From the NCBI GenBank assembly GCA_948567375.1, contig OX419756.1:37240552-37304551 (forward strand): a stretch of DNA of 64,000 nucleotides. Direction: 5' to 3'. The notes beneath the pieces were generated by a model that saw only the letters and a list, made by a program, of their open reading frames with translations, searched no databases and was not told the DNA's origin. Both the position numbers and the translations under genes were made by a program. The stretch is from Lunularia cruciata. Lineage: Eukaryota > Streptophyta > Marchantiopsida > Lunulariales > Lunulariaceae. Within the stretch, counting starts at the first letter, position 1; each line of letters opens with the position of its first letter. Below, piece after piece: positions 44,690 through 56,264 of this stretch.

Positions 44690-45410
44690 TTTGTAGATGT
44701 ATATTTGGATGATCTACCAAAGGGGTTACCCTTTGATGGTGATATGCCATTCAAGATCAAGTTATTGCTAGGAAGTGCTCTAGTGAGTAGACCAATTTAT
44801 TGGCTCTCACCAAAGGAGTTACAAGAGCTTAAAAAAATATTGATGGAGTTGTTGGAGAAGGATTTCATATGACATAGTACATCTCCTTGGAGAAAAAGGG
44901 TACTATTTGTCCCAAAGATGGAAGACTTCACTTCTATTGGGATTGGTAATTTTTTTTATTGACTACCATGGCCTCAATAAACAAATTGTGAAGAATGCAT
45001 ATCCTTTGTCTTGAATTGATGACTTGCTAGATCAATTGAGTAGAGCACAATAATTTCCCAAGTTGGATCTTTAAAATGGCTATTGGTAGATTCCCATTGA
45101 TAAGGAGGATGTGTAGAAGATTACCTTTCACACAAGGTATAGGCATTTTGAATGGAGAGTTTTACCTTTTGGGCTCACTAATTCTCCAACAATCTTCATG
45201 GATCAAATGCATTAGATATTGGACGGACTGTTGTATTGGTATGTGATGGTGTTCTTGGATGATATTTTAGTCTATAGCAAGAGGGAGGTAGAACACATGA
45301 ATCACATGAGAAGTCTTAAGATGACTATATCATAGAAATTTTACTACAAGGAGTCAAAGTGTACCTTTTGGCAGTGGGAAGTTACCTTCTTGGGTCATAA
45401 GGTCTCATCA
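44690..45410 (+). pseudogene. E0b reverse transcriptase remnant
   Basis: Readable motifs are YWLSPKELQELK (44800), KDFI near 44860, FPKLDL and NGYW (45060-45090), HTRYRHFEW then RVLPFGLTNSPTIF (45130-45200), and [12 protein letters not shown] (45249-45285), with the catalytic DD intact. Several stops lie between them. It is better preserved than the E0a copy. Confidence 0.88.
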
Positions 45411-45559
45411 GAGGGATCAAGATGGAAGAGTGGAGAATGAAGATCATTATTGATTGGCCTATTCCAAAAGATGCCATAGAAGTGTGGACATTTAATGAAT
45501 TGGCAAGTTTTTACCAATAGTTCATCCACTACTATGCTCATGTGGCCACACCATTGACC

Positions 45560-46050
45560 AATCTCTCAAGCCTCAAGATTTTAGTTGACCACCAAGCACA
45601 AAGAAGCATTCAAGAAATTGAAGCATATGGTATCCTCATGCATGACCCATCCTTCAACCATATGATCCTCAACAATCTGGTGTGATTGATTGTGATGCTT
45701 CTAACTTTACCATTGGAGCGGTGTTGCAACAAGAATTTCTAGATAGGGTACATCCCATTGCCTTTGTGTCTTGCTAAATAAACACCATAGGGAGGAATTA
45801 CTGTACTTGGGATTGAGAATGTTAGCAATGATATATGCCACCAAGGTATAGAGGCATTATCTCTTAGAGAAACAAGTGATCATGTAAACCAAGCACAAAC
45901 CTTTGTTGTAGACAATACATTTAGAGCACATGAAGAGTAGATATCACCAATGGGAAGAACATCAATAATTTTTTGACAACAAGCTTGAGTACAAGGCCAA
46001 GATTTTCCATCTCATCCTTGATGCCCTATCATGATTACAAGATTTGAAGA
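45560..46050 (+). pseudogene. E0b RNase H remnant
   Basis: Reads VIDCDASNFTIGAVLQQEF at about 45682-45740 (first Asp), then later a TKHKPLL-like segment near 45890 and DALS at about 46020. The middle is damaged. Confidence 0.78.
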
Positions 46051-46229
46051 CTCTTCTTGAATCTCTCATCACGATAGCAATTAAAACAATGTCAATCAAC
46101 TTGAAGGTCTAAATTGAGTTTAGAACTACTTCATGACAAGATCCCTTTTTTTTAGTTTATAAAAGGTTATCTTGTAGCACATGACAAGGAGTAAAAGACC
46201 TTTTCAGTTAAAGATGGACTTTTATGTTG

Positions 46230-46960
46230 CAAGGACCATATGTATGTTTGCGCTTTAGGTGATATATGCTTTGTGCAACTTCAAAATGCATATGACTTAC
46301 CAATTGTGGGACACATGGGGGTAGACAAGACCTTGAGTACTCTACAATAACAATGGTGGTGGCTAAACATGGCACATGAAGTTCAAGACTTTGTTTGATC
46401 TTGTAAGAGTTGCCAATGTAACAAAGCTAGCAACCAAAAATTGGGAAGATTACTCCAGCCACTTCCCATCCCATCTGCTCAATGAGGAAATGTGAACTTA
46501 GATCTTATCACATCCTTGCCAAGGACAAAGTAAGGTGATATAATAATCATGGTGTTGGTTGACAAGTTTAGTAAGCAAATTCATTTTGCACCAACCTTTG
46601 ATATATTGAATGCTCCAACATTAGCCTAGATCTACATTCAACAATATACTCAAGCATCATGGGATGCCTCATGTATTCATCTTTGACCATGATCCTTGAT
46701 TCATCAATAAATTTTGGCAAGAACTCTTCAAGCTACTCAACACCAAGCTTGCTTTGTCCATTGCCTATCATCCTCAAATTGATGGGGAAATTGAACATGA
46801 AAATTGCACCTTGGTGATATGCTTTGTGCCTTTGTCAACATTCACCATACTTATTATGATGAATGCCTTATAGTTGTTGAGTTTGCTTACCATAACTCCA
46901 AGTAGGCAAGTACCAAAATCTATCTCTTTTTCTTAAATTTGGCCAAGGCTCACTTGTTCT
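46230..46960 (+). pseudogene. E0b integrase remnant
   Basis: The zinc domain reads HMGVDKTLSTLQ (46310), WWWLNMAHEVQDF and SCKSCQCNKA. The core reads VFIFDHDP at 46674, then FWQELFKLLNTKLALSIAYHP and DGEIEHEN (46710-46805), with the final Glu kept. It is interrupted by stops (for example after DHDP). Confidence 0.87.
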
Positions 46961-47115
46961 AGATTCCCTTCTATCTCCACCACCATCTCATGTTCCTCAT
47001 ACTTCCACCTCTTGTCCTCAATATCTCACTCCCTACAATAAGCCAAGTCTTATCTCCTTGTTGCTCAAAATTATCAAAAGTAATATGCAAATTAACATTA
47101 TTGTGATCTCACCTT

Positions 47116-47710
47116 TGTCATGCATATATGCATCACTACATAACATACATCACTGTCAACATCACACACTATAAAGCCCAACTCACACATAAGTCATACA
47201 TGTACTCTCAAGTGCGACAATCTATTACTCAACAATCTGCCAATAATTGAGCACTAATTATAGTCAAGCCACATCCACTCTAGCTAAGAGACTTAGGTGA
47301 CACTCGCTGGCCTCTATCCACCATAGCCAAGAACTTGAAGGCTCAACATTAGAGAAGTGAGCTCTCTAGAGCTACACTTCAAAAGTAAACACCTTGGTCT
47401 CAACCTTTATCTCCAACCCTAATGGTCCTACTGATGGTGCAAACGGTGCAAGTGACAATGGACCTCACCATGTAATTAGTACACTAAACATGAAATTTGA
47501 CTATCAACAAGTAGTCTATGAGTAATTGCCAAAATACCTCTAACTACCAACACTATTACTCTAGAGTACGGGCAATCTAGGTGCAATGCTACAAATGGTA
47601 TGATACCTATAGTGCACATATATATAATGCTACACAACATTGTTGTCAACATCATATACTATAGAAGCACAACTCACACATAAGTCATACATGGACACTC
47701 AAGTGCCATA
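47116..47710 (-). repeat. P2 3' LTR (A-B-A' structure)
   Basis: TGTCATGCATATATGC...GTGCCATA on the + strand. The A module (47116-47219) and its partner (about 47608-47710) flank the core, as in the P1 3' LTR. Many C-to-T and G-to-A differences from P1. Confidence 0.85.
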
Positions 47711-47722
47711 ATTGGCCCCCTA
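47711..47722 (-). other. P2 polypurine tract
   Basis: On the - strand AGGGGGCCAAT precedes the LTR, matching the P1 tract position. Confidence 0.75.
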
Positions 47723-47889
47723 GCTAGCGGTTAGGTCCCTCTTACTTTGAATAGCCATCTATTCCAGGTATATGATATACCTTATGGTGGGCAAAAGATC
47801 AAGAGGCCGAGTGCTATCAAGCCCCATTGTTAGTTTCTTATCTGCAATCTATACCATATAAAGGATGAACTAGCTAGAGTTCAAGTACA

Positions 47890-48514
47890 TCTAGGATATA
47901 ACCATTGTCTCTAAGCAACCACCATGAGGAGAGGAGTCAAAACATGTCATATGCTATCCTTTCAAACAACTATCACACACTAGCATAGTAGCAACTCCAC
48001 CAAAAGAAACACATAACATACACCACAAGCCTGCTTGTATAAGTGCCAAGCTTGGGTCCATAATACCATCAATATTTGAGAAGTGACATGGCACACAATT
48101 GCACACATGATCCTTCCAAACAACACCATCACTTCCTTCCAACACAAGGACTCTAGATGGAAAAACCTCATGCACTTTCAAGATAGTGCGGCTTGTAGAA
48201 ACATCAAAGGTTGTGGGTGCTATCTACTATAGATATACATAGTCACCAAGATGAAATTGATAGATTGAGGGTCTATAACCTTCCCCTTGAATAGTAGCAT
48301 AGTGTGGGTATCTTTATGCTGAGAAATTGCCAAGTTCTCAAAGGCCATCAACATCATTCTCCAAAAGATCTTTGCCCATTGAGAACATGCGCTCATCCAA
48401 AAACTATAGTAGTCCAAAACTATAATAGCATCTCAACAAATGGCTACAGGTAAATTTGGATCTTGTCCATGGACTAGAAAGTAAGGAAAGAAGGATGCTA
48501 AGGAGGCTTTCCGG
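47890..48514 (-). pseudogene. P2 integrase C-terminus and PHD finger remnant
   Basis: The 48181-47954 frame reads VLVLEGSDGVVWKDHVCN, then NIDGIMDPSLALIQAG, then CMLC and CDSC in the PHD pattern. A TAG stop replaces the Trp that precedes the His ligand, and a one-base insertion near 47940 shifts the rest, but HMTC and the CPRC region remain recognisable in shifted frame. Upstream, 48420-48220 holds the MSACSQWAKIFWR stretch matching the P1 integrase end. This shows that the PHD finger belongs to the family and not to one copy. Confidence 0.87.
48511..48514. other. M1 target-site duplication, left copy (ccgg)
   Basis: Repeated at 62351-62354 right after the M1 terminus. P1 has gccggctg at the homologous site, which supports ccgg as the original target. 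Confidence 0.82.
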
Positions 48515-49599
48515 TGTTGTGGGGTTTATAAGGTCTTGAGATTGCACGAGGCACCTAGCTCCTCACACTTAGAAATTTAGTTGCTGCTTCCCGATTCACT
48601 TGAATCAATTACAAGGCCCATAAATACCTCCATCAACATAACCATCTTCAACGTTAACCATGCTTAGTGTTGCAAGGAGTTGCAGACAATTCACTGACAG
48701 CCCTTTGTAGCTATGATAATTTCCTATTTTGGATATCAATATGGTTGGGGATTGGCTTTATTATATCTGCCTTGTTTTATCCTTGTAGAGCCCAATGCAT
48801 TATTTCCCTCTTTCAAGTTATCCTACGCTGTAATCTTTTCTCTATTGCTGATAGACCTTCTCAGGAACTCAAAGGTCAGTTGATAAGAAATGTGGGTTTC
48901 ATTTTTGGGTGTTCACACTATATCTTTTTGACCTTGCTAGTTTCTCAAATGGATTATACAAATCCAGATATTGTTGTCTTTCATTCATTAAGATCCACCT
49001 TCCTTTCACTAGTAAACTCCTTTCCTTTCAATTTCACCCTTCCTTTTCTCCTCGCCGTCATGATCAGCTAATCCTGGTTTTATATCCATGTGAACATACT
49101 ACTCTGTAGGGTGATAGCTTCTTTGAGGTCCCTCTCTTCAGCCAACTTCTTCTTTGATGCTTATTCCTTCCAATTCCCTTCTTTTAAAATTCATCATCCT
49201 GCAAACAAACTCTTCACTCCAAAATTTATGCCATTCTGCTGTCTCTCTATCCAGGCCAGCAAAATTCTGTCATCTTGGGGAATTTGTTTGCCCTTCCTGT
49301 CCCTGCTCCTTTGAAACCTTTCTTTCACTTTCTTGCTGTCCAGGTAGAAACCCTCTTTACTTGAATGTCCTCTCTCCTTTGCCACAAACTCTTCCTGTTA
49401 TTTCTGTTAGTGCTTCTTGTCACACCTTGCTCCTTCAAAACCCTTCTTTCACTCTCTTGCTGTCTAGGCAGAAACCCCATCTACTAAAAAATTCTCCTTC
49501 TTTCCATCTTTGTTCAGGCCTTCCTCTTGAAGCAAACCCTTTTTCTTCTTCTGTTTGTCCAGGCTCTATTCTCTCAAAGCAAACCCTTCTTCTTTTTGT

Positions 49600-49900
49600 C
49601 AAGCAAGGCACTCACACTTTCAAGAAATACATTTCTCCATACCTTTCTCTCCTTCCCCTTCTTGTCAGCAAGGCTCTCACACTTTCCCTCAAAAATACAT
49701 TTCTTGAGACCTTTCTCTCCTTCATCTTCTTGTCAGCAAGGCACTCACACTTTCCCTCAAAAATACATTTCTCCAGAACTTTCTCTCATTCATCTTCCTG
49801 TCAGCAAGGCACTCACACTTTCCCTCAAAAATACATTTCTCAAGAACTTTCTCTCCTTCATCTTCCTATCAGCAAGGCACTCACACTTTTCCTGAATCCC
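49600..49900. repeat. Minisatellite in the M1 3' LTR, unit about 63 bp
   Basis: About five head-to-tail copies containing agcaaggcactcacactttc followed by aaaatacatttct. The matching array in the other LTR (60815-61190) has about six. The unit number differs between the two LTRs of one element. Confidence 0.9.
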
Positions 49901-50306
49901 TAATTCTCTTCACAGCCAGGCCTTGTCTCTCAAAAATACATCTCTCCAGTCAAAACCCTTCCCCAAACCCTTTCTCCTCTTGAGAGGTGATGCCTTTGCA
50001 GCCAGCCTTCCCCTTTGATTCTTGCTCTCCTCTGTCTAAACTCCTCCTGTCCAAACCTTTCTTTGAATCATCTCTCTCTCTGCCCTATCAAAGCCGAGCT
50101 CTCACAAAGCCCTTCTTCTCTTGATGGTTCTTCTCTTGCACACATGTCTCTCCTCTGTCTATCGAGACCCTCAATCCTTCTTCAATTCCTTTTTGCCCTG
50201 CATTGTCACAACCAAGCTCTCACAAAGCCCTTCTTCTCTTGATGGGTCTTCTCCTACCACTCTCCCTTTTCTTTGATAATTCCTCATGCCTCTCCTTCTC
50301 TTGTCC

Positions 50307-50991
50307 TATAACACCCATTTGTGCATGTATGTAGTATTGTGATATTTAGTTTGGTATTACTAGTATGTGAGAGATATTATTTATATAAAGATAAAGGATG
50401 GTTCTACATTAGTCATGATAGCTAAAGTTAGTCATAGCTAAGATAGAGGGGGCCTTACTTTAAAGGAAGTGGAAAAGATGAGCACCACTATTTTGGATTC
50501 TAGTGTGTTGACTTGGTATTATTTTTAGGTGTTTGGCTTTTAAGAAAGAGTTGAGAACTCTTGGGCCTACAAGCCTTTTTGTTTTGGATTTCTATAGTCC
50601 TAGGATAGCCCATGTGAAGGAATCCTTGACTTAGTGGTTAGGTCAAGATAAGATCACATGCTAAGTGGAATATGCCCATGTGGATGGATTCCTTTATACT
50701 TTTTGACTTTACTTGACTTTAAGCCTAGTAACTTGAGTTACTCTAGTAATTAGTAACTTTGGTGCATAACTATTTCACAAGTATATAAACTAGGGGTGAG
50801 GTGGTACTTATCATCCTTTCATTTGCAACTATCTCTCTCATTGAGTTCTCTAGTGAGCAATGTCTTGAGTCTTGGAGTGTTAGCCTTGGAGGAGTATGAT
50901 GAAGTTGGGGTTCTTTGCCTTCTTAGTCCATGGTGTGCTACCATAATAGCCATCAAAGGTTCATCCTAAGGGAGAGACAGGTTGGATCACA
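50307..50991 (+). repeat. Solo LTR of the Athila/Tat-like family Q
   Basis: TATAACACCCATTTGTGC...TTGGATCACA matches 62725-63418 along its length. The equivalent place in the other M1 LTR (61590-61600) is uninterrupted, which defines the insertion. Duplicated target bases are not clear. Confidence 0.85.
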
Positions 50992-51920
50992 ATCTATACT
51001 TTCACTCTTCAAAATTCTCTCTCCCTCTCTCTCTCTCTATCCAAGGCCTCTTCTCATGAAAATCCTGCACAGGCTAATCATTCTCCTTTGACAATTTTCT
51101 CCTCTCTATAGGCCAAAGCCCTTCTTTTTGAAAATTCCTCTCCTTCAATCTCCCTAATGAATCCAGACCTTCTCCTTGAAGGTTCCTTTGTCCAAACCTC
51201 ATTTTCCAAATCTCTTCTCCTCGAGATTTTTTCCCTATTCTCCCTTTCTTGTCCAAACCCCTCTAGAGTTTTTTTTTCTCTCTCTCTCTCTCTCTCTTCC
51301 TTCTGGCCTCCTTCCTTGATGATTTTCTTGTCCCCCTTTTCATTTTTTCTCTCTCAATGCCAAAAAAATCTCTTCTCCTTTGTTCATGCCTTTACTCAAA
51401 GAATCTAAAAAAAGGACCCTTGTCCTCCCTATTCAGAGCTTTTCTCTCTTGATGCCTCTGTCCTGGCCAAACCCAAAACCCTTTGATACTTCCCCAACCA
51501 CTTTTGAAGCTTCACTCTTTTCTCTTGATCTTTTTCTTCCTCTAAAAACCTTTGATACTTCCCTTGTCACTTGAAGCTTCCTTGATATATCCTTTTTCAG
51601 TACAGCTCCTTTAATAATTCCCCTATCTCTCCTCCATCAAAAAATTTCCCGCTGCCTTTGAGAATTCCATCTTTGCTGCTCGTAACATTCCATAACTCCC
51701 AAACTTATGTAACCAAAAAAAAAACTCATGAGCTTATGAAATGCAAAAAAAAACTCTGGGCTTTATAAGAACATAAAAAAAATACTCCCAAGACAAGGTA
51801 ACATATAATGACTCCTAAGGCATAGTAACAATAACATAAAAAAGTGCTGAGTTCATTGTAACATAAAAGAACACTCACACCAAATGGCACCAATGCCAGG
51901 CATAGATTATTTTCCCGACA

Positions 51921-51940
51921 ACATTCATCCCCACCAATCC
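51921..51940 (-). other. M1 polypurine tract
   Basis: On the - strand GGATTGGTGGGGATGAATGT adjoins the 3' LTR start TGTCGGGAAAATAATC. It confirms the - strand sense of M1. Confidence 0.72.
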
Positions 51941-51959
51941 TGTGAAGCCTCCGGTCTGC

Positions 51960-52330
51960 ACCATCAAGGTTCTAGGAGATCAAATTTAACCTTCTTCCAT
52001 ACCACCACCAGGTACCTCCTATGAGTTGCTTCTTTGTTTATCTTCTTCTCCAGTTCTTGCTTGTTGTTTGAAAAGCTCTACTCTCTTCCCAACATATGGC
52101 AATCCATGCTCTGCACCATCTAGCTCCCATACATTATAGGTTGCATTCTCATGAACCTTGGTGACTGCAAATGGTCCATGCCATCACCAAGCAAACTTCT
52201 TGAGTGCTGAGTGCTGCATGTCAAGGATATTATCCAAAAGTATCACCCAATCTCCTTCACTATAAGCTCCACCAAGGTTTCCTTTGTAAAAGAATGGCCA
52301 ATATTCTTCACCTTCCTCAACCTTGGTTCT
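51960..52330 (-). pseudogene. M1 integrase C-terminal tail remnant
   Basis: On the - strand near 52265-52090 shifted frames read GAYSEGDWVILLDNILD, then WHGPFAVTKVHENATYN, then VWELDGAEHG. This is the form seen at the end of Tat/Ogre-type integrases, where the GPF/Y module directs the last part of the protein. It is joined to protease-side sequence with no RT or integrase core between, so about 3 kb of pol has been deleted. Confidence 0.72.
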
Positions 52331-52339
52331 TCTAAATTA

Positions 52340-53100
52340 ATTCATATCAAATCTGATGCATCCAACTGTAATGGAACAGCAACCTTCTTGTCCACTGTTT
52401 TGTACTTGGTATTGCACTCTACTTGACAAACCAATTCTAAAAGTGGATCATAAAGTCCCCCCCCTATTTCAATCACTGAATCTCCTTTCTCCATTGAATT
52501 AATCACCTCCTTGACTGACTTGTCTTCTCCTTGATCTTCTAACACCCCAATGATAGCCTCCTCTTCTTCCATTGCTTCCACTATTTTCAGAATTTTCTCT
52601 CTCTTTCTTTCTCATCCTTTGCTGCACAATTTTTGACATGCTCTGCATATGCACAAAGCATACAGTTCTATCTCTCTGGACACCAACATAGGTTCTATAA
52701 AAAAAGTCATGCTTGCTGATTTTATGTGGTGGAATATTGTATACGGCACCTTGTTCTTCCACCTTCCTTGCCAAGGCGCCTAGTGGAAACTCCACCTTCC
52801 AATAGGCCATTTCAGAGTCTCAACTCTCTCCTATTCCTATTGCTTCCTGTTCCTATTGCTGCATGGCAAAACAGAGGGGAATTGTATTATCTTTGCTCTA
52901 TTCTGACTCCTAACCTTTGCCACATGAGTGCCATCATTCAAGACCTTGCTCTCCATCCTAAATTGTGTGATGAAAGGCTGCCCAAGTATGACAGGATAGG
53001 GCAAGGTAGTGTGCACAAACATATTGATCAGCTTTTTGACATTCTCTATCTTTATCTTAACATCTGGACAAGCTCCCCACAAGGCATTCTTAGTTCAGTT
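52340..53100 (-). pseudogene. M1 protease C-terminus and following linker
   Basis: 53082-52837 reads WGACPDVKIKIENVKKLIN and LPYPVILGQPFITQFRM, the ILGQPF strand of a retroviral protease. 52810-52342 gives Arg-rich and Glu-rich linker sequence (MEKGDSVIEIGGGLYDPLL). The pieces are separated by stops. No RT motif can be found here. Confidence 0.68.
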
Positions 53101-53679
53101 CACTGAATTTACCTTCCAATCAATGTCATGATCCACCTTCCAAAGACCTTTGTAGACAGTCCTTGACATAAGGTTAAAATCAGATCTAGAGTCAATCAAC
53201 GCTCTCACCGGATGTCTCACACCTTGCATCTTGATCTCACACTCACTACAACTTCTCACCCAAAAGGAATCTTGCACCTCCTCAAACATGGGCACAAAAA
53301 ATCTCTCCTCTTGGATAGCAGCATCATAGAAGTGTGCTTCCTTGGTATCATCTTCTAAAACTTCTTGTTCAAGTTCTAATTTGTAAGTACTTACTTCCTC
53401 CTCCACATCACTCCCATCCTCATACAGCAAGGACGTACGAGGACCCTCCTTGTAGAAATGCTTCTTTTTTGCCTTGGCCAGGATAAGATCTTGCACATCC
53501 TTCCACAAGCTTCCAAAAAGTTCTTCATTTGTGAATCCTCTCACCTCTTGTTTCCAAAACTTCTTAGCAATCTCTTGAGGATCGAGCTCCATCTCTATGT
53601 TGTGACTCAACAACCAACCTGGTCCTTTTCTTGGAGATCTCTCTCCAAGTTTCTGGTTAGCAGCACCCTCTACATCCAT
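53095..53679 (-). pseudogene. M1 Gag-Pro part with protease active site
   Basis: A 194-residue readable stretch. An acidic region (DGSDVEEEVSTYKLELEQEV) precedes VRALIDSRSDFNLMS at about 53210-53165. The catalytic Asp-Ser is kept, but the glycine of D-S-G is Arg. The part upstream (EIAKKFWKQEVRGFTNEELF) is the Gag-Pol junction of Tat-like elements. It is probably inactive even without the stops. Confidence 0.78.
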
Positions 53680-54189
53680 TTGAGACTCCTCTCCACCAAC
53701 CCAACCCTGATCCTTACCTTTTGAATGTCACTAAATTGTACCTCCTTCCTTCTGATCTGCCTTCTCTCCGGTTCCACTCGTTTTTGTTTCTCCTTTGTTT
53801 GCCCTTCAACTTCTGATTGCCGGTCAGCCTTCCTTTTCTCTTCTATCATTGTGTACCAAGTAGCTCCAACCTCCACCATGATAGCCATTATTGCAACTGA
53901 TGCATCCCATCCAAATTTCCTCCGGACTGTTCCGCCAGTCTTTTCTTCTCCACTTCTCCTAAATCTGCACTTTCTTTCTCTCGCTCACCAAATTATACAC
54001 TAGGCTCAAAGGAAAAAATATCCATGCTCACTTCCTGTTTGCCCATATGTCTTTCCACCAAAGCCTTTATGTCTCCTCTATTACCATTCAGCGGTATTGG
54101 CACATTGATATTGTACAACACTATTTTTCTTCATTCTTGGCTCTCCAATGAACTTCACCAACTATTTGTGCAATGCGTCCAATAGCTCC

Positions 54190-54958
54190 TGGCAGTCACT
54201 TTTGGTATGACTCTTACTGTCACACCACATGCACCCATAGGGCTGCCTCCTATCTCCACTTATTTTTGTAGCATTGCTCCCACTTTGCAATTGGTCAATG
54301 TTTGGAGTCAGAATCTTGTAATTTAATTGCTTCAGCTTGACAGTTAGACAACTGACCTAACCTTTTATTAAACTCAAGAAATCTTGTGGCTTCAATCCCT
54401 TGCTCCTATCATTCACCCAGTCCAAGAACATGGCTTGAGTGATCCAATCCGCATTTTGCAGCAAGAACTCTTCCTTCATCATCTGCAAGAACTCCTCCCA
54501 TGTCGAAGCCTCTTCAACTAAAATTCCAACCACCTTCCTGATTTTGAGCTCCACCAGCGTAGCAAAACTCATGATGGAAATATTCTCATCAAGGTCATGA
54601 AGTTCAACTTCTCTCCAATAGACCTTCAAATATCTCGTCAAATCCTTACCATCAAAGTCACCTTGCTAGTCCACCATTGCATGCAGACATTTTGTGATTG
54701 GAGAGGACTGCGCCTTTCTTCTATCTCTTTCTTCATCTTGATCCTTCATGGATCTCATGGCTACCATGACTATCAGCAAAATCTCTTGCTCCCTTGACAT
54801 AGCTATAGATGAAGATTCCGGTGCCATCTTTTCCTCTGCTCAAATATGCTATTAATGCTTGACTTAGCTCCAATATGCTTCTAATGCCTGCTTCAACTCC
54901 AATATGCTCCTAATGCCTAAGCATAAGCCTCAAGATTCCCCAACATGGTTTCCACTTA
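54190..54958 (-). pseudogene. M1 Gag remnant with zinc knuckle
   Basis: 54641-54357 reads FATLVELKIRKVVGILVEEA, then TWEEFLQMMKEEFLLQ, then FLDWVNDRSKG, a retrotransposon Gag capsid part. CMWCDSKSHTKSDC at 54233-54192 is a canonical CX2CX4HX4C zinc knuckle. The start near 54830 reads an acidic N-terminus (APESSSIA). Stops occur between. Gag may still have been packaged in trans when active. Confidence 0.8.
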
Positions 54959-56264
54959 TGTTGTGGGGTTTATAAGGTCTCAAGATTGCACAGACATCTA
55001 GCTGCTCACACTTAGATATTCAATTGATGCTTCCCAATTCAACTTGAATCAATTCCTAGGCCCGTAAATACCTCCATCAACATAACCATCTTCAACTTTA
55101 ACCATGCTTAACATTGCAAGGAGTTGTGGACAATTCACTATCAGCCCTTTGTAGCTATGACAATTCCCTATTTTGGATATCGATACGGTTGGGGCTTGGC
55201 TTTATTTATATCTGCCTTGTTTTATCCTTGTAGAGCCCAATGTGCTATTTCCCCTTTCAAGTTATCTTGCACCATCATCTTCTCCTCGTTGCTGATAGAC
55301 CTTCTCATGAACTCAAAGGTCAGTTGATAAAAAATGTGGGTTTGTTTTTGGGTGGTCACACTATATCTTTCTGACCTTGCTAGTTTCTCAAATGGATTCT
55401 ACAAATCCAAATATTTTTGTCTTCCATTCGTTAAGATCCACCTTCCTTTCACTAGTAAAGGAAATCCTTTCTTTTTCAATTTCACCCTTCCTTTTCTTCT
55501 CGTATTGTCATGATCATCTAATCCTAGTGTTTTATTCACATTGTTGTGTTGTGGTTTGCATAGCCTATGAAAAAGTAAATTGGTGTGGTTTATTTGTGTG
55601 GTTTATCTCCATTAAGATAGAGTAGGTTGAAAGATAGATCCCATGGTTGAGATGTTGCCATGTGAGCATTTGATGTATATATATATGATTGGTCACATGA
55701 TTTATGTTCTTGTCTTCTTTGGGAGCTCTTATGTATATATGTGGTGGAGAGGTGAGAGATGAGAGGTGAGAGGAAAGGAGGTGTTTAGTCAAGGAGTCTC
55801 GAGAGGAAGGAGGATGTTGGGAGTGAGAGTTGTAGTAGAGCATGAGTGTTAGAGCATTGGAGGAGGCATTTGAGCATGCAATGTCCCATGCTCTTGATCT
55901 GCCACTCCCGAATCCCTTTCTCATTGGGCTTCAGATTCTACACTACAACGACTTATAGGATTGGATGGTGAGATGTTTCGGGACGTTATTCTTGAAGTTG
56001 ATGATGGAAAGCCCAGATCATATTGTCCTTCTGGTCCTTACTTATGAGAAAGTCTGGGACTTAACAATATATGTGCTCCTATAGTTGGGAAATGCTTGAA
56101 TTTTTGCTCATGAGCTTCAAGCTGGAGTTGTGGGGTCCACTTGTCAAAAGGTGAAGAGCTAAAAGACAAAATTGCAAGAGATTGGTTTCCAAGAGGAGAA
56201 GTCAAGCATTTTTGTAGGATTGAGGGATTTTAGGAGGGGGGCATTTGAGGAGAGAAGACCACGG

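Larger units (their letters stand above)
42412..47115 (+). mobile_element. E0b: second E0 chromovirus, 3' end lost to the P2 insertion
   Basis: It has a 5' LTR, Met-type primer-binding site, gag, protease, RT, RNase H and integrase on the + strand, colinear with E0a (1640-5200). It stops at 'gatctcaccttt', where E0a continues (5170). P2 starts there, so P2 inserted into it. The chromodomain and 3' LTR are not seen in this window. Confidence 0.9.
47116..48514 (-). mobile_element. P2: older relative of P1, 3' part
   Basis: From the left: LTR with A-B-A' structure, polypurine tract, 3' UTR and the end of the - strand gag-pol (PHD region and integrase tail). It aligns with 23777-25250 of P1 at clearly lower identity. 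It is cut at 48514 by M1 and resumes at 62351. It inserted into the E0b integrase region at 47115. Confidence 0.9.
48515..51920 (-). repeat. M1 3' LTR, with solo LTR inserted
   Basis: Its first 570 bp match 54959-55530 and the rest matches 60300-62350, apart from the insertion 50307-50991. The + strand is pyrimidine-rich, with long runs of ctc/ctt. It ends before TTGGTGGGGATGAATGT (- strand), the polypurine tract. Confidence 0.88.

Noticed and set aside
49600-49900. CRISPR array
   Set aside because: The repeats are contiguous without unique spacers and lie in a plant LTR.
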